64,000 nt of DNA from Cephalotus follicularis. Its lineage: Eukaryota > Streptophyta > Magnoliopsida > Oxalidales > Cephalotaceae. The stretch lies in NCBI GenBank assembly GCA_001972305.1, contig BDDD01002885.1, positions 85,584 through 149,583 of the forward strand, read 5' to 3'. Positions 48,463 through 59,679 of this stretch are shown here, one piece after another; within the stretch, counting starts at the first letter, position 1, and every line of letters starts with the position of its first letter. The position numbers and the translations under genes are program-made. The notes under the pieces were generated by a model. That model saw nothing but the letters and a program-made list of their open reading frames with translations, was not told where the DNA came from and did not search any database.

Positions 48463-49605
48463 GGACCCTTGTATATTTGAGCAAAATATATATATGTTTC
48501 AAGAATTTATACTTATGAATTACTTGAAAAGGACTGTAAAATTTTGATAACTACTAAACCTTGTTGGGTGAGTAACTGGAAACTGTAATCTGTGATAAAA
48601 GGACTGATGCCCATTTGGGATGTTTTGATTGCAAGTATTTCTTATGTGTTTATTACTTGTGATGGCTTGTTTGGGTTACTAAACTCTGTTGGGTAAGTAG
48701 CCAGGAATTCCACTACTGAGCTCTGTTGGGAAAGCAGTTGGAAGTTCCGTATACGGTAGCCACTAAGCTCTGTTGAGTAAGTAGCTAGGGTTTCCCACAA
48801 AATGGTTACTGAGCTCTATTAGGAATGTAGCTAGGGACTCCCATTTGGTTGCTAAGCACTGTTGTATAAGTAACCGGTTGTTTAGCCAGGCTGTCAGCAA
48901 CTTTGATCTGGCTTTATGGGTCCTTAGTGACCTGATCATTTTATGTAGCTGCTTTGGGGATAGTCTCATGCTTGTATTATTGTGACCCTCAGGTGATACC
49001 TGCTTGTGGGTATATACATATATTCATGTATATCCTGTGTTATTTAGGTACTGCATCATGAATGCATTCATTTCATGTCATTCATTTCTTGATCCCAAAA
49101 TGTATTTATACTTAGCCGAGTGAGGACAAAGGCTAACCCCCTACTATTTCAGATTGACGGAGACAGTCGGACAAGTGCGGTTAAGGAAATTTTGGGAGCT
49201 GCTATCTAAAGGTTGTTTAAGTTAATCTTGTATTATGATAATCCTACTCGTGTCGGAGAGGATGACAAATTGTACTTGTTCAATTCGGATATTTTGTATT
49301 TAGGTTTTGAAACAATGTTTTGGGTTTGATTTATATATGTGAACTTCACCATGAGAGATATTTATGGTTTAAAATGAAGGTTATATCACGCTCCGTTTCG
49401 TGAGCAATTAACAATGATGATATTGTTTTATTGTAACGCGTAGTATGGGATGCGTGTTACGTTGTTAGTTCGGCTTATATTAAAGGCTTCCGCAACTGAT
49501 GTATCTGTTTTTGAAAGGTGTAAATTTTATCGTAAAATGGATAAGCCGGATTTTTATGTTAATTGCTACCACTTTTATGTCATTTGGAAAATGGGGCATT
49601 ACAGA

Positions 49606-49617
49606 TGGTATCAGAGC
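49606..49617 (+). other. Element D primer-binding site
   Basis: TGGTATCAGAGC, a full match to the initiator-Met tRNA pattern, 2 bp after the LTR. Confidence 0.92.
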
Positions 49618-49716
49618 ATATATCCATTATATGCTTAGCTTGGATAAGTTCCTTGGCAATTAACAGATTGTTTTCCTTGAGATGAGTACTAATGACATAT
49701 TTTCCATATAGGAACA

Positions 49717-50885
49717 ATGGACAGAAGGAGAACACGTGCGAGAGCTAGAGCCACTGACGCCAATGCCCCCGGGGCAACGAATGCCCCGCGAGAAGTAAAG
49801 TTCCCCCATGATAACAGAGATCCATTGGTGCGTATAGCGGCTTACTTTCTGTATCATAAGGCCTTCAATATGGCTAATCCGGAGGAGATGCGCCAATCCT
49901 ACGCGCAAGCTCAACCTCGACATAGAGCTCCTGCTTAGTGTGACCATGAAGATGGGAACTCTTTTGGGAAAGGCATAGAGAGATTCATGAGGCAGAATCC
50001 TCCTAGCTTTTGAGGAGAGCTAGATGCTACTATTGCAGAAAGATGGTTGCAAGATCTTGAGAAGATCTTCGAAGTTATGGATTGTACCGAAAACCAAAAG
50101 CTGAAATTTGCTGTCTACCGGTTATGGGGTGAGGCCATCCACTGGTGGGAGATGGTTAAGGTGAAGTGGGAGTCAACCAGACTCGATAGTACATGGGAGA
50201 GATTCTAGAGATAATTTCTTGAGACCTATGTTCCTCGTATCAAGCAAGAACGAAGAGAGGCAGAACTTCTAGAGCTGAGACAAAGAGAGATGACCGTGGC
50301 TGCATATCAGGCCAGGTTTATGGAGCTTGCCAGACACTCCGCCTATCTGGTGGTGGATGAGGAAAAGAAAATTCGGAGGTTCCTGAGGGATCTACGACCG
50401 GACCTTCAGTCAAGGATTAGAGCTATGGAGTTGGGAACTTTTGTAGAGGTTGCCCAAAAAGCAAGATTGCTGGAAAGCATAGCAAGTGAGGACCGCGCCG
50501 AGAGAGCTCGTACACAGCAGAGCAACCAAACTTCCAAGCAATCTAGGCAAGCTTCATCTAAGTGGAAAATTAGTGGTTCTCCAACAAAGTCGACGAAGAA
50601 TGAATCTCAGCAAACTGCTAATCAGGGCACTCCTAGTCAAGGGAGTAATGCTAGGATGGGAGTCTGTCCCCATTGTGACCGCAAGGGCCATCAGCCGGAG
50701 GACTGCTGGTGAAAAAATGGGTCATGTATGAGGTGTGGAGCCCCTGACCATCTGAGGAGGGATTGTCCGATGAAGCAAGTAACAGTGCCCCCTGGACCTG
50801 CCGGTGATAGTGGTGCTGCAGCTGGACCTTTACAGCGGACAGATACCGGCAAAGGCATCATGAAAGGTACATTTTGCTATCTATG
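49717..50885 (+). pseudogene. Element D gag
   Basis: The ATG at 49717 follows an acceptor-like TTTTCCATATAG|GAACA. One frame throughout: basic start MDRRRTRARARATDANAPG, gag domain (ERFMRQNPPSF, ERWLQDLEKIFEVMDCTENQ, AVYRLWGEAIHWWEMVKVKW, MTVAAYQARFMELARHSAYL), a Ser/Gln-rich linker, and two intact CX2CX4HX4C zinc knuckles (CPHCDRKGHQPEDC, CMRCGAPDHLRRDC). Stops at 49936, about 50011, 50207-50213 and 50710 interrupt it. After GKGIMKGTF, which leads into protease in relatives, the frame ends. Only gag was kept, as if supplied for its own packaging. Confidence 0.9.
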
Positions 50886-51462
50886 ATGCATTGTTTTATC
50901 ATATATTGAAATTTTACTTGATTTACTGGACGACCTAAAGTCATGATTGAGTGAACGTTATGGGTGTTAAGCTAGAACCTTCAAAGGCTAAGCTAGTAAG
51001 TACAATGATAAATGGATGCTGACGTAACAGTCTAATGAATGATCGAACGGTTGTTTGAACGAGCGAGAGAATGAACGACCATTGCTTAGGTCAAATCTCG
51101 TGAATGAGTCTTCGAGAGGAGTCAAGATCGTTAAGAAGAAGTTGCTTGTGGCACGAAGTTGACGAAAAGGTTATGAGATGACTAAGGATTGGTACCCCTA
51201 ATCGTCCAGAGTCTGTTAAGGAAATTCTAGGACGAATTTCTTTGAAGTAGGGTGGATTGTAACGCCCGAGATTTTTGAGCAATGTAATATTTCAATTTTA
51301 TCAAAATATTATTATTGAAGTTATGGGAATGGCATGATTTTTGACTTAGATGATGCTTTCCAAAATTTAAAAGGTTAGATTTTGGAAGAGGGAATGATTG
51401 GAATGATAAAGATATTCTAAATGATGCAATTTGAGGCAAAACGGTGCAGTTTTGGGCTAAAC

Positions 51463-51612
51463 GCGTCGATGTCTTTATAAAGACGTCGACGCCTATGGGA
51501 GCAAAGGGTGCACGTAAATGCATGAACATGCACGTCGATACAGATGAAGGCATCGACGTCCTTGTGTGAAAAAGGAAAAGACATCGACGTCTAGAGAAGA
51601 CGTCGACGTCTT
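51463..51612. repeat. Palindromic word array, D 3' LTR, U3-side
   Basis: Copy of 46421-46570 with a few changes at CpG positions, e.g. GGCATCGACGTCC here against GGCGTCGACGTCC there. Confidence 0.88.
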
Positions 51613-52111
51613 TGAAAAGAATATCAGTCACGTTATGAACTGACAGACTAACGTGCAAAGGGAGACCATTCTGGGCTTGTTGCAGGCACCTTGGAACACG
51701 AAGCGAGACGTGTTGGCCATGCATAATAGCCTTCTGACCTGCATGACTGGAGATGGATGGAGAATGTAACAAGTGTTGTGATGCATGCAACCTGCAAAAG
51801 GAAAGGAGAAGGAAACAAAAGTGAGAATGCAGAAATGGAATGGGGATTACAAGGTTTCTAACTTGAAACCAGAGGTAGGGGAATTATATGTACATATTTG
51901 AGTTCAAAGTTAATGTGTTGCCATGAATGAAATGCATGAATTGCATGATTATTGGGAGTTGAACTAAATATTTGGTTGATGATATGAACACCTGTTGGCG
52001 TAGATTGTGCATGCATGTTGATTTCTGGGTGAATCCCATGCTTGATTGTATGTAAATAAGGGTTGAGTACCCATGTTTGTGGATAAAACGGAAGAGACAG
52101 TGTTCTGGACA

Positions 52112-52669
52112 CTTAGACGTCGATGCTCTGGTGGTAAGCATCGATGTCCTTGTGCGATGAGGCAATAGACGTCGACGTCTTAGTTAAGCGTCGATGTCTA
52201 TTTCAACCATCTGAAGAATGCAAATGTTACTTTCTGGACTTTATGGATTTCTGGTGGGTTGATGATCTAGTTATACACGCGGATAAAATGTTGTGCATGT
52301 TACACTGTGAGTAACATATATGAAATTGCATGCGTGAATAGAGGATGATTTCTTCCTTGGAAATGGAGATTGGACAAAATGATACATACTGGTACCACTT
52401 AAACATCGACATCTATGGAAGGCATAGACATCTTTGGTTGCTATGCATTGGGTCTTACACATAACACGAGAACGTGTTAAGATTCCTACCTTAAAAGTCG
52501 ATGCGTTGTGATAAACATCAACGCCTAAGGGTTTTGGCATGAAGGCATCGACACCTACAGGAAAACGTCAAAGAGACTTGTACTGTTGCAAGCACTGACC
52601 TTGAAGGAAAACCTCAACGCTTTTGGGGCAATGGACATCGACGCGTTAAGGAAAGACATCGACGTCTTT
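52112..52669. repeat. Palindromic word array, D 3' LTR, leader-side
   Basis: Looser array of GACGTCGATGC, GACGTCGACGTC, GCGTCGATGTC, ACATCGACATC, GACATCGACGCG and similar, with wider gaps in the middle. It lies inside the predicted intron (51875-53863). Confidence 0.78.
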
Positions 52670-55600
52670 CCTCCTGGTTTATACAGTTTGATCCAAATTG
52701 GAACCGTTGGCTCCGGAACGATTCTAGAGAAGACTCTAGGCATGTTTGAGCATATGGTTGCATTAAATACCACTGTGAATTGACTTGTTATGATGTCACA
52801 TGATTTCTTAAATGATTTTGATTTGAGAAAAGTGTATAAGTTATTGTGTGGAAAAATATATTTCCAAAAAGGACCGTGAAAATGATTTCAAATGTTTAGA
52901 ATTATGTATACAAAAATAAATACTGTACTAAAAGGAATGGTTATACATTTTGAATAAATGTAATGTTGTCAAGTATTTTATACATAATAATTTACTTGGA
53001 AATGGACTGTGACGGAAATGTACATTTTCCAAAAGAATTGCGAAACGGTTTCACAAAATTAAAATTATGTTATACGGAAAGGAGTATTTTAGAAGAATCG
53101 GAGTACATTTTAATGTATTGTTTTTCAAGTAATTTATGATACACAAAAACTACTTGAAAGGATTGAAAAGGACTCTTATATATTTGAGAAAAATATATTT
53201 ATATATGTTTCAAGAATTTATACTTATAAATTACTTAAAAAGGACTGTGAAATTTTGATAACTACTAAACCCTGTTGGGTGAGTAACTGGAAACTGTAAT
53301 CTGTGATAAAAGGACTGATGCCCATTTGGAATGTTTTAATTGCAAGTATTTCTAATGTGTTAATTACTTGTGATGGCTTGTTTGGGTTACTAAACTCTGT
53401 TGGGTAAGTAGCCAAGAATTCCACTACTGAGCTCTGTTGGGAAAGCAGTTGGAAGTTCCGTATACGATAGCCACTAAGCTCTGTTGAGTAAATAGCTAGG
53501 GTTTCCCACAAAATGGTTACTGAGCTCTATTAGGAAAGTAGCTAGGGACTCCCATTTGGTTGCTAAGCACTGTTATATAAGTAACCGGTTGTTAAGCCAG
53601 GATGTCAGCAACTTTGATCTGGCTTAATGGGTCCTTAGTGACCTGATCATTTTATATAGCTACTTTGGGGATAGTCTCATGCTTGTATTATTGTGACACT
53701 CAGGTGATACCTGCTTGTGGGTATATACATATATTCATGTATATCCTGTGTTATTTAAGTACTGCATCATGAATGCATTCATTTCATGTCATTCATTTCT
53801 TGATCCCAAAATGTATTTATACTTAGCCGAGTGAGGACAAAGGCTAACCCCCTACTATTTCAGATTGACGGAGACAGTCGGACAAGTGCGGTTAAGGACA
53901 TTTTGGGAGCTGCTATCTAAAGGTTGTTTAAGTTAATCTTCTATTATGATAATCCTACTCATGTTGGAGAGGATGACAAATTGTACTTGTTCAGTTCGGA
54001 TATTTTGTATTTGGGTTTTGAAACAATGTTTTGGGTTTGATTTATATATGTGAACTTCTCCATGAGAGATATTTATGGTTTAAAATGAAGGTTATATCAC
54101 GCTCCGTTTCGTGAGCAATTAACAATGATGATATTGTTTTATTGTAATGCGTAGTATGGGATGCGTGTTACGTTGTTAGTTCGGCTTATATTAAAGGCTT
54201 CCGCAACTAATGTATCTGTTTTTAAAAGGTTTAAATTTTATCGTAAAATGGGTAAGCCGGATTATTATGTTAATTGCTACCACTTTTATGTCGTTTGGAA
54301 AACGGGGCGTTACAGGATCATAGTCAAAAAACGTCATTGAAATCCGTTGTTTTTCATAATCTTTATCAAAACGTTTCCAGTTCATGTATTTCAAAACATT
54401 GTTGAAAATCTTCTTCTTGTTTTTCAAAACCAGAACATTGCACTAACGAAATCCATTTTTCGGATAACTTTCATAAAATCAGAACATTTCTAAAATCATG
54501 CATTTTCTGGTGTATAACACCGACATAGTTGAAAACAATAAAAAACATTTTCCATTCATACATTCTTATGGCATGTATCATAGTCATACTTGAAAACATC
54601 ATTAAAATCATTTTCTGGTATATTTCATAAAACCATAACATTTCACATTCCTTTTCTATTTCTGATCATATCTCATGATTCATAATATTTGATAAAACTT
54701 AATGGTCATGAACCTTTAATGAACCCTTTCAGACCACTTCATCGGGGCATTGTGCACTCCCCGGTTACTATCCTTACATCACATGCATGCCCGTGAGCAC
54801 GCTTGGCTCCATTAACATTGAGCATCTCTCTCCATTCCCCTTGGATCGCAATCCAAGGGTGGTTCATTCATCATTAATCTTTTACTAGATTAATCCTCCC
54901 TAGATCACAGTCTAGTAGTTGTTCATTCTCATAAATTCATTTCATAAACATTTCTTAATACTTTGAGTGACCAGCTCAAAGCATTCGTAAAACATTTCTC
55001 TTCATTTGAGTAATTAACTCAAATGCATTCATAAAATCATTTCATAAAACATTTATAAAATATCCTTGTACAACATTTCTAAAACTGGTTTCTCATGTAT
55101 AAACATTCATTTCATTTCCTTTCACAATCCATAAAGAATTTTCATTACTTTGAGCAATTTAACTCAAAACCTTCATAAAACAGTTTTGCATAACATTTCT
55201 AAATCTTGAATTTCATATAGAAATAAACAATTTCAGAGAAAACTTAAAACATAAACATTAAAGTAGACATCTTCACGAATTCAGAAAGCTCAAGATCATA
55301 AAAATTGGTTGAGAATCAAATCCGTTATGAATTTTTAAACTGGCTGGTTCCATATGAAAACAGGACATGAGCTATAAAATGAAACATGGATTCTTATCAA
55401 GAATTCGACAAAATTCTTAGAAGCATAAAACAAATCAGTTAAAGAAGACAACTTGAAGTTTTTAAAACATTAAACCACTCAAAATTTCATCAAGAAATGA
55501 GCAAGATATGAATAAAACTATCTGCTACATCATTTTGATGTAAAACAGAGGAATAACTTTGATAAAATGGGTATTGGATTTCCTTACCTTACTTTAATCT

Positions 55601-56047
55601 CCTTCTCTCTTGCTCTCCCACGAATTCTGTCACACCCCGTTTTCCAAGAAGACAACATAAAAGAGGTAAAGACAATTAACATAAAGATTCAGCTTATGCA
55701 AAAACTATAAAATTTAGAACTTTTCAAAGAAGCGTTAATTGCGGAAGCATAAGATTCATAAGCTGAAAATACGTAACGTGCATCCCATTCTGCAAGCTAC
55801 CCAAAACAAATATGTCATTGTTAAGAGCCCACAAAACAGAGCATGATCCATAAAACAAATAATAAAACCCATCATTAAACAAAGCCAAGGTACGGTACAA
55901 TAGATAAATATCAGTACAGTACCTCAGTATCCTTAAGACAAAACCAGCTTATTACAAAACAGGAGAATTAAACCAACAACAATACATATAGGCTACATAA
56001 AGGCTTGTTCTTCGTCCAAGCTAGTCCAACTGGTCCACTGCATCAAT

Positions 56048-57378
56048 CTGTAAAGTAGGGGGTTGGCCTTTGTCCTCACTCAGCTAAGTCATAAAGGTAG
56101 CTCGGGATCAACATTAAATGCATGTCATGTGATGTATGCATAAATGATGCAGTGCAGGAAATACTGGCTTATATATATATATATTTTAGTCGTACAGTAA
56201 AAATAACAGTGGGTACATATATATAAAAAATATATGTATGCAATAACAGTACAGTTGTAACCGGCCAGGGCTACATCAACAGGCACGGTAATGTCCAAAA
56301 AGGACCAACAGGCAGCACAGTAAGTCCACAAAGGACCACAACAGGCAGGCAGTATGTGTAACGCCGCCAACTCCTGGCCCCACGTTCACTCCCACTTCGG
56401 TCCCTCCTCCAGGCAACCAAGCGAGACAACAGTACAGTACAGTGAGTCACCCATCCAACTCCTAGCTCCTATGTCAACCCTACCACTAGCCGGCGCTGGC
56501 AGTCTCCGCCATGCAACTAGTGCTCAAGCACAAACACAGTAAATTCACAGAGCAAAAGCGAATCAAAACAGTAAACAGTGCAGTAAACGGTACAGTAGTG
56601 ATCGTTGAGATCAACAACGGGTAGTTCATTTTCAAATTTTTTGAAAGTGATAACATTTGAAATATGTATTTCTAAAAGATAGAAAATACTTAACAAGTCA
56701 GTAGTGGAAATCGCTTTCCAGTTCGTTCGAAAATACGTTATTAATCAATACATATTTTCATACTCAAAATAGCGCATTCCGAGTTCACATATGCATTTCT
56801 AAAAATAATAACTTTAGAAATCATAAACAATTTACAAACAGTAACCAAACCGGCAGTAAATAGTGTATATGCAATGCATACAAATGCTCAAATGCACCCT
56901 AACAGGAGTCGGGATCATTTCGCATCATTAAACAAGGAAACTTCCAAATAGTGCTAGAAGACGTCGATGTCTATCTTCATACGCATCGACGCCCAAGGTC
57001 TGGAACCTTTAAACGTCAGCGTACTGCTTACAGCGTCGACGAGTTAAGGTAGGAACCTTAGGCGTTGACGTGTTTCACGTCAATATCCAAGCAGATAACC
57101 CAAAGGCGTCGATGTTCTTAAAAGGCGTCGACGTGTTTCGAGTACTAGTCGTCTTCTTCCTCACGACATGACAAACAGTAACCACCACAAACCACAAACA
57201 TGCAAGATAACATGTAATCAAGGCAGGAAACCAACATACAGATATATATCACATATCTAGCATAACATGGCATTGATCCAGTGAACAAAAACAATCCAGT
57301 AATCATGCAATCTACACACCAAAACCATAGTCCATGCATGAATATTAATCTCAAGAGTATAGTCATGCCTTCCCCTAC
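56048..57378 (-). other. Predicted GT-AG intron inside the E 3' LTR
   Basis: Donor AAAAAG|GTAGGGG and acceptor CCCCCTACTTTACAG, 1331 bp apart, nearly the same spacing as in B (1336) and F (1300). It contains the leader-side word array. Confidence 0.5.
56960..57135. repeat. Palindromic word array, E LTR, leader-side
   Basis: GACGTCGATGTC at 56960, GCATCGACGCC near 56987, GCGTCGACGAG near 57033, GCGTTGACGTG near 57061, GCGTCGATGTT near 57105 and GCGTCGACGTG at 57125. Mixed word intermediate between the A/B and D types. Confidence 0.82.
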
Positions 57379-57893
57379 CTTTTTGTTCCAAGTTAGGAAC
57401 TAGAAAGTCCACCTCTTTGCGTTCCAAACTGGTCACAGTAGCCCCCAGGTCCGTCCCGTTGCTGCAAGCCACAAACTCCAAGTTCCAAGCTCCAACCAAG
57501 TTCAACAATGGAGATTTTCGGCCTCTCTCTCTAACTCTTTCACTCACTGGTTTCTTATCTCGTCTTCTCACAGTGTTTCTCTTCTTCTTCTCTCAGTTCG
57601 TTTCGAGAAGAACAAGACGTTTTATGCCGATTGAGTTTTGTTTTCATCTGCCTAAATGCCAAGTCTCTCTCCTTCATCACACCTGGTTGCATGGCGCACC
57701 AGGTGTTTCCCCTCTGCTGCCAAGGCCATTGCAGGCTCTCACATGCCTTCCCACTTCTGCCATTTCAATCCTAGCAGTTCAGGGTACCATATTGCATGCT
57801 CAACACGTCATGATCTGCATGTTAAGATGCCTAAATAGTGCCCCCTTGCACGTTATTTTTTCAGCTGAGTAACGTGCCTGACATTCAATGTTA

Positions 57894-58041
57894 CGCATCG
57901 ACGTCTTCTTCAAATACGTCGATGTCTTTACCCTTTTACACAAGGCGTCGATGTGCTCACCTGCATCGACGTGCATGCGCATGCAGTTACGTGCGCCCCT
58001 TTGTTTGAAGGACGTCGATGTGTTTAGAAAGGCGTCGACGC
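57894..58041. repeat. Palindromic word array, E LTR, U3-side
   Basis: Six words between GCATCGACGTC (57894) and GCGTCGACGC (58032). The spacers also match D's U3-side array on the opposite strand (GGGCGCACGTAA, CATGCACGTCGATGCA), so E and D are sister families. Confidence 0.87.
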
Positions 58042-58265
58042 GTTTTCCCCAAAACAGCGTCGTTTCTCATCAGATTGCCCTTTTAACATTTCTTTAACAT
58101 ATTTACTCCAAAATTAACATCATTAGAGTTTGGAAAACATCATCAAAGTCTTGGAAATCCATCCTTTTATTAATCCCACAATAAAGTACAATTACATTGT
58201 GAAATTACAACATGTGAAATTCCCGGGCGTTACATCCACCCTTCCTTCAAGGAATTTCGTCCTCA

Positions 58266-59305
58266 AAGTTTAAAACAAAACTAGAACAAGTGCGGGTAAC
58301 GCTCTCGGATATCTTCTTCACATTCCCAAGTTGCCTCATTAAGGATGTGGAACTGCCACTGAACCTTCACCATGGACAGGGTCCGGTTCCTCAAAGTCTG
58401 CGTCTTCCAATCAAGAATCCGGGCAGGCAACTCCTCACAAGATAGATCATCTCGTACCGGAACAGTATCATAATCCAGGACATGTGACGGGTCTGGGATA
58501 TATCTCCTCAGCATAGATACATGAAAGACGTCATGCACGTTTGACATTGCAGGAGGTATGGCAAGCTGGTAGGCTACCTCCCCAACTCTCTCCAAAACCT
58601 CAAAAGGACCAATGTAGCGTGGAGCTAATTTGCCCCTTTTCCCAAACCTTTGCACGCCCTTCCATGGTGAGACCTTTAAGAACACATGATCATCCACACT
58701 GAAGGTCAAAGGCCTCCTCTTGACACTGTCCACATAACTCTTCTGCCGGCTCTGAGCAACAAGCAGTTTCTTTTTTATCATCCTGATCTTTTCTGAAGTT
58801 TCCTCCACTAACTTAGTCCCGAGTAAAGGTCGCTCCCCGACCTCATCCCAACATACAGGAGATCTGCACTACCTCCCATATAGTGCTTCAAACGATGCCA
58901 TGCCGATACTGGAATGATAGTTGTTATTATAAGAAAACTCTATCAAAGGAATGTGATCCTCCCATGTACCAGAAAAATCAATAACGCAGGCCCGTAGCAT
59001 ATCCTCCAAGGTCTGGATGGTATGCTCAGACTGCCCATCGGTCTGAGGGTGAAAGGCAGTACTCAGGTTCAGCTTCGTTCCAAAAGATGTCTGAAATCTC
59101 TCCCAAATGTTGGAAGTGAAGATGGCATCTCTATCACATATGATGCTGACTGGAACACCGTGTAGCCTCACTATCTCCTTCACATACAACCGAGCCAGCT
59201 TGCTCGCAAAATTCGTAACATGTGTTGACAGAAAGTGCGCTGACTTGGTGAGTCTATCCACGATAACCCACACGGCGTTGTGAAGGTTCTAAGTCAGAGG
59301 AAAAC
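58266..59305 (-). pseudogene. Element E integrase and chromodomain-like tail (partial)
   Basis: Minus strand, one frame with two stops. It starts at FPLT-stop-NLHNAVWVIVDR, cut by F in GFPLT. The core has SIICDRDAIFTSNIWERF and DGQSEHTIQTLED, so the second Asp and the Glu of the DDE triad are present; the first Asp lies beyond F. After a stop near 58868 come [60 protein letters not shown], and a chromodomain-like end (RNRTLSMVKVQWQFH...EATWECEEDIRERYPHLF). Apart from the stops it is well preserved and very close to F. Confidence 0.92.
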
Positions 59306-59679
59306 TGTCACACCCCGCTTGCATTAACAACATACAACATGGCAATTTAACAGATATGCAGCTTATACAGAGAGCGATAAAATCTAAAACTTTTAAATAG
59401 ACATCATCTTGCGGAAGCATATATATATAAGCTGAAAACAAACGAAACCATGCATCCCATACCGCATGATTCCCATAACATCCTTATCATAACATGTTAA
59501 AAAGCCCACAAGCGGAGCATGATCCAAGGTTGATCCAACAACAATAGCAAAACATTAGTACATAAACCAAAGTACAACATGTTCGCTACACAGCTTTACA
59601 AAATACTTAAAGCACAGAACTCTGCCACATCACAGCCCAAAACAGCCATGCTCGGCAAGGTCCAAAACGCAGCATCAAT

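Larger units (their letters stand above)
46216..49603 (+). repeat. Element D 5' LTR (contains assembly gap)
   Basis: TGTAACGCCCGAG to GGGGCATTACA. Word array at 46421-46570, block AAAGAGGTGGA and donor CAGAG|GTAGGG (47085/47086), then a middle unlike that of the 3' LTR (about 47287-48437). Next come the gap, six ~45-bp degenerate repeats (48545-48880) built on TAAGCTCTGTTGGGTAAGTA, the GAGTGAGGACAAAGGCTAAC block, and acceptor CTATTTCAG at 49152. Confidence 0.88.
46216..54314 (+). mobile_element. Element D: non-autonomous gypsy element with gag and no pol
   Basis: LTRs of 3388 bp (46216-49603) and 3057 bp (51258-54314) enclose only 1654 bp. The inside has a perfect primer site, a gag, about 200 bp of unassigned sequence, and a scrap of the integrase C-terminal region (VKIVKKKLLVARS near 51118-51160), but no protease, RT or RNase H. 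This resembles elements described as terminal-repeat retrotransposons with GAG domain. Its LTR resembles that of E, the likely helper family. The two LTRs differ strongly in their middle (see findings). Confidence 0.9.
51258..54314 (+). repeat. Element D 3' LTR
   Basis: Same ends as the 5' copy. It lacks about 250 bp present there (46807-47055, including the AAAGAGGTGGA block). After 52070 it carries GACGTCGACGTC words (52112-52669) instead of the CAGCTAC array. Donor at 51874/51875 and acceptor TTTCAG at 53863 are present. Six degenerate ~45-bp repeats at 53260-53590. Confidence 0.9.
55628..58234 (-). repeat. Element E 3' LTR
   Basis: TGTCACACCCCG to GGGCGTTACA, 2607 bp. On the minus strand: word array (58041-57894), block AAAGAGGTGGA and donor AAAAAG|GTAGGGG (intron from 57378), second array (57135-56960), then GAGTGAGGACAAAGGCCAACCCC and acceptor TTTACAG ending at 56048. 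The layout equals B, D and F. A polypyrimidine CT-rich part near 57520-57600 probably covers the promoter side. Confidence 0.9.

Noticed and set aside
49606-49617. tRNA gene at the TGGTATCAGAGC sites
   Set aside because: These are primer-binding sites that match only a tRNA 3' end; no cloverleaf surrounds them.
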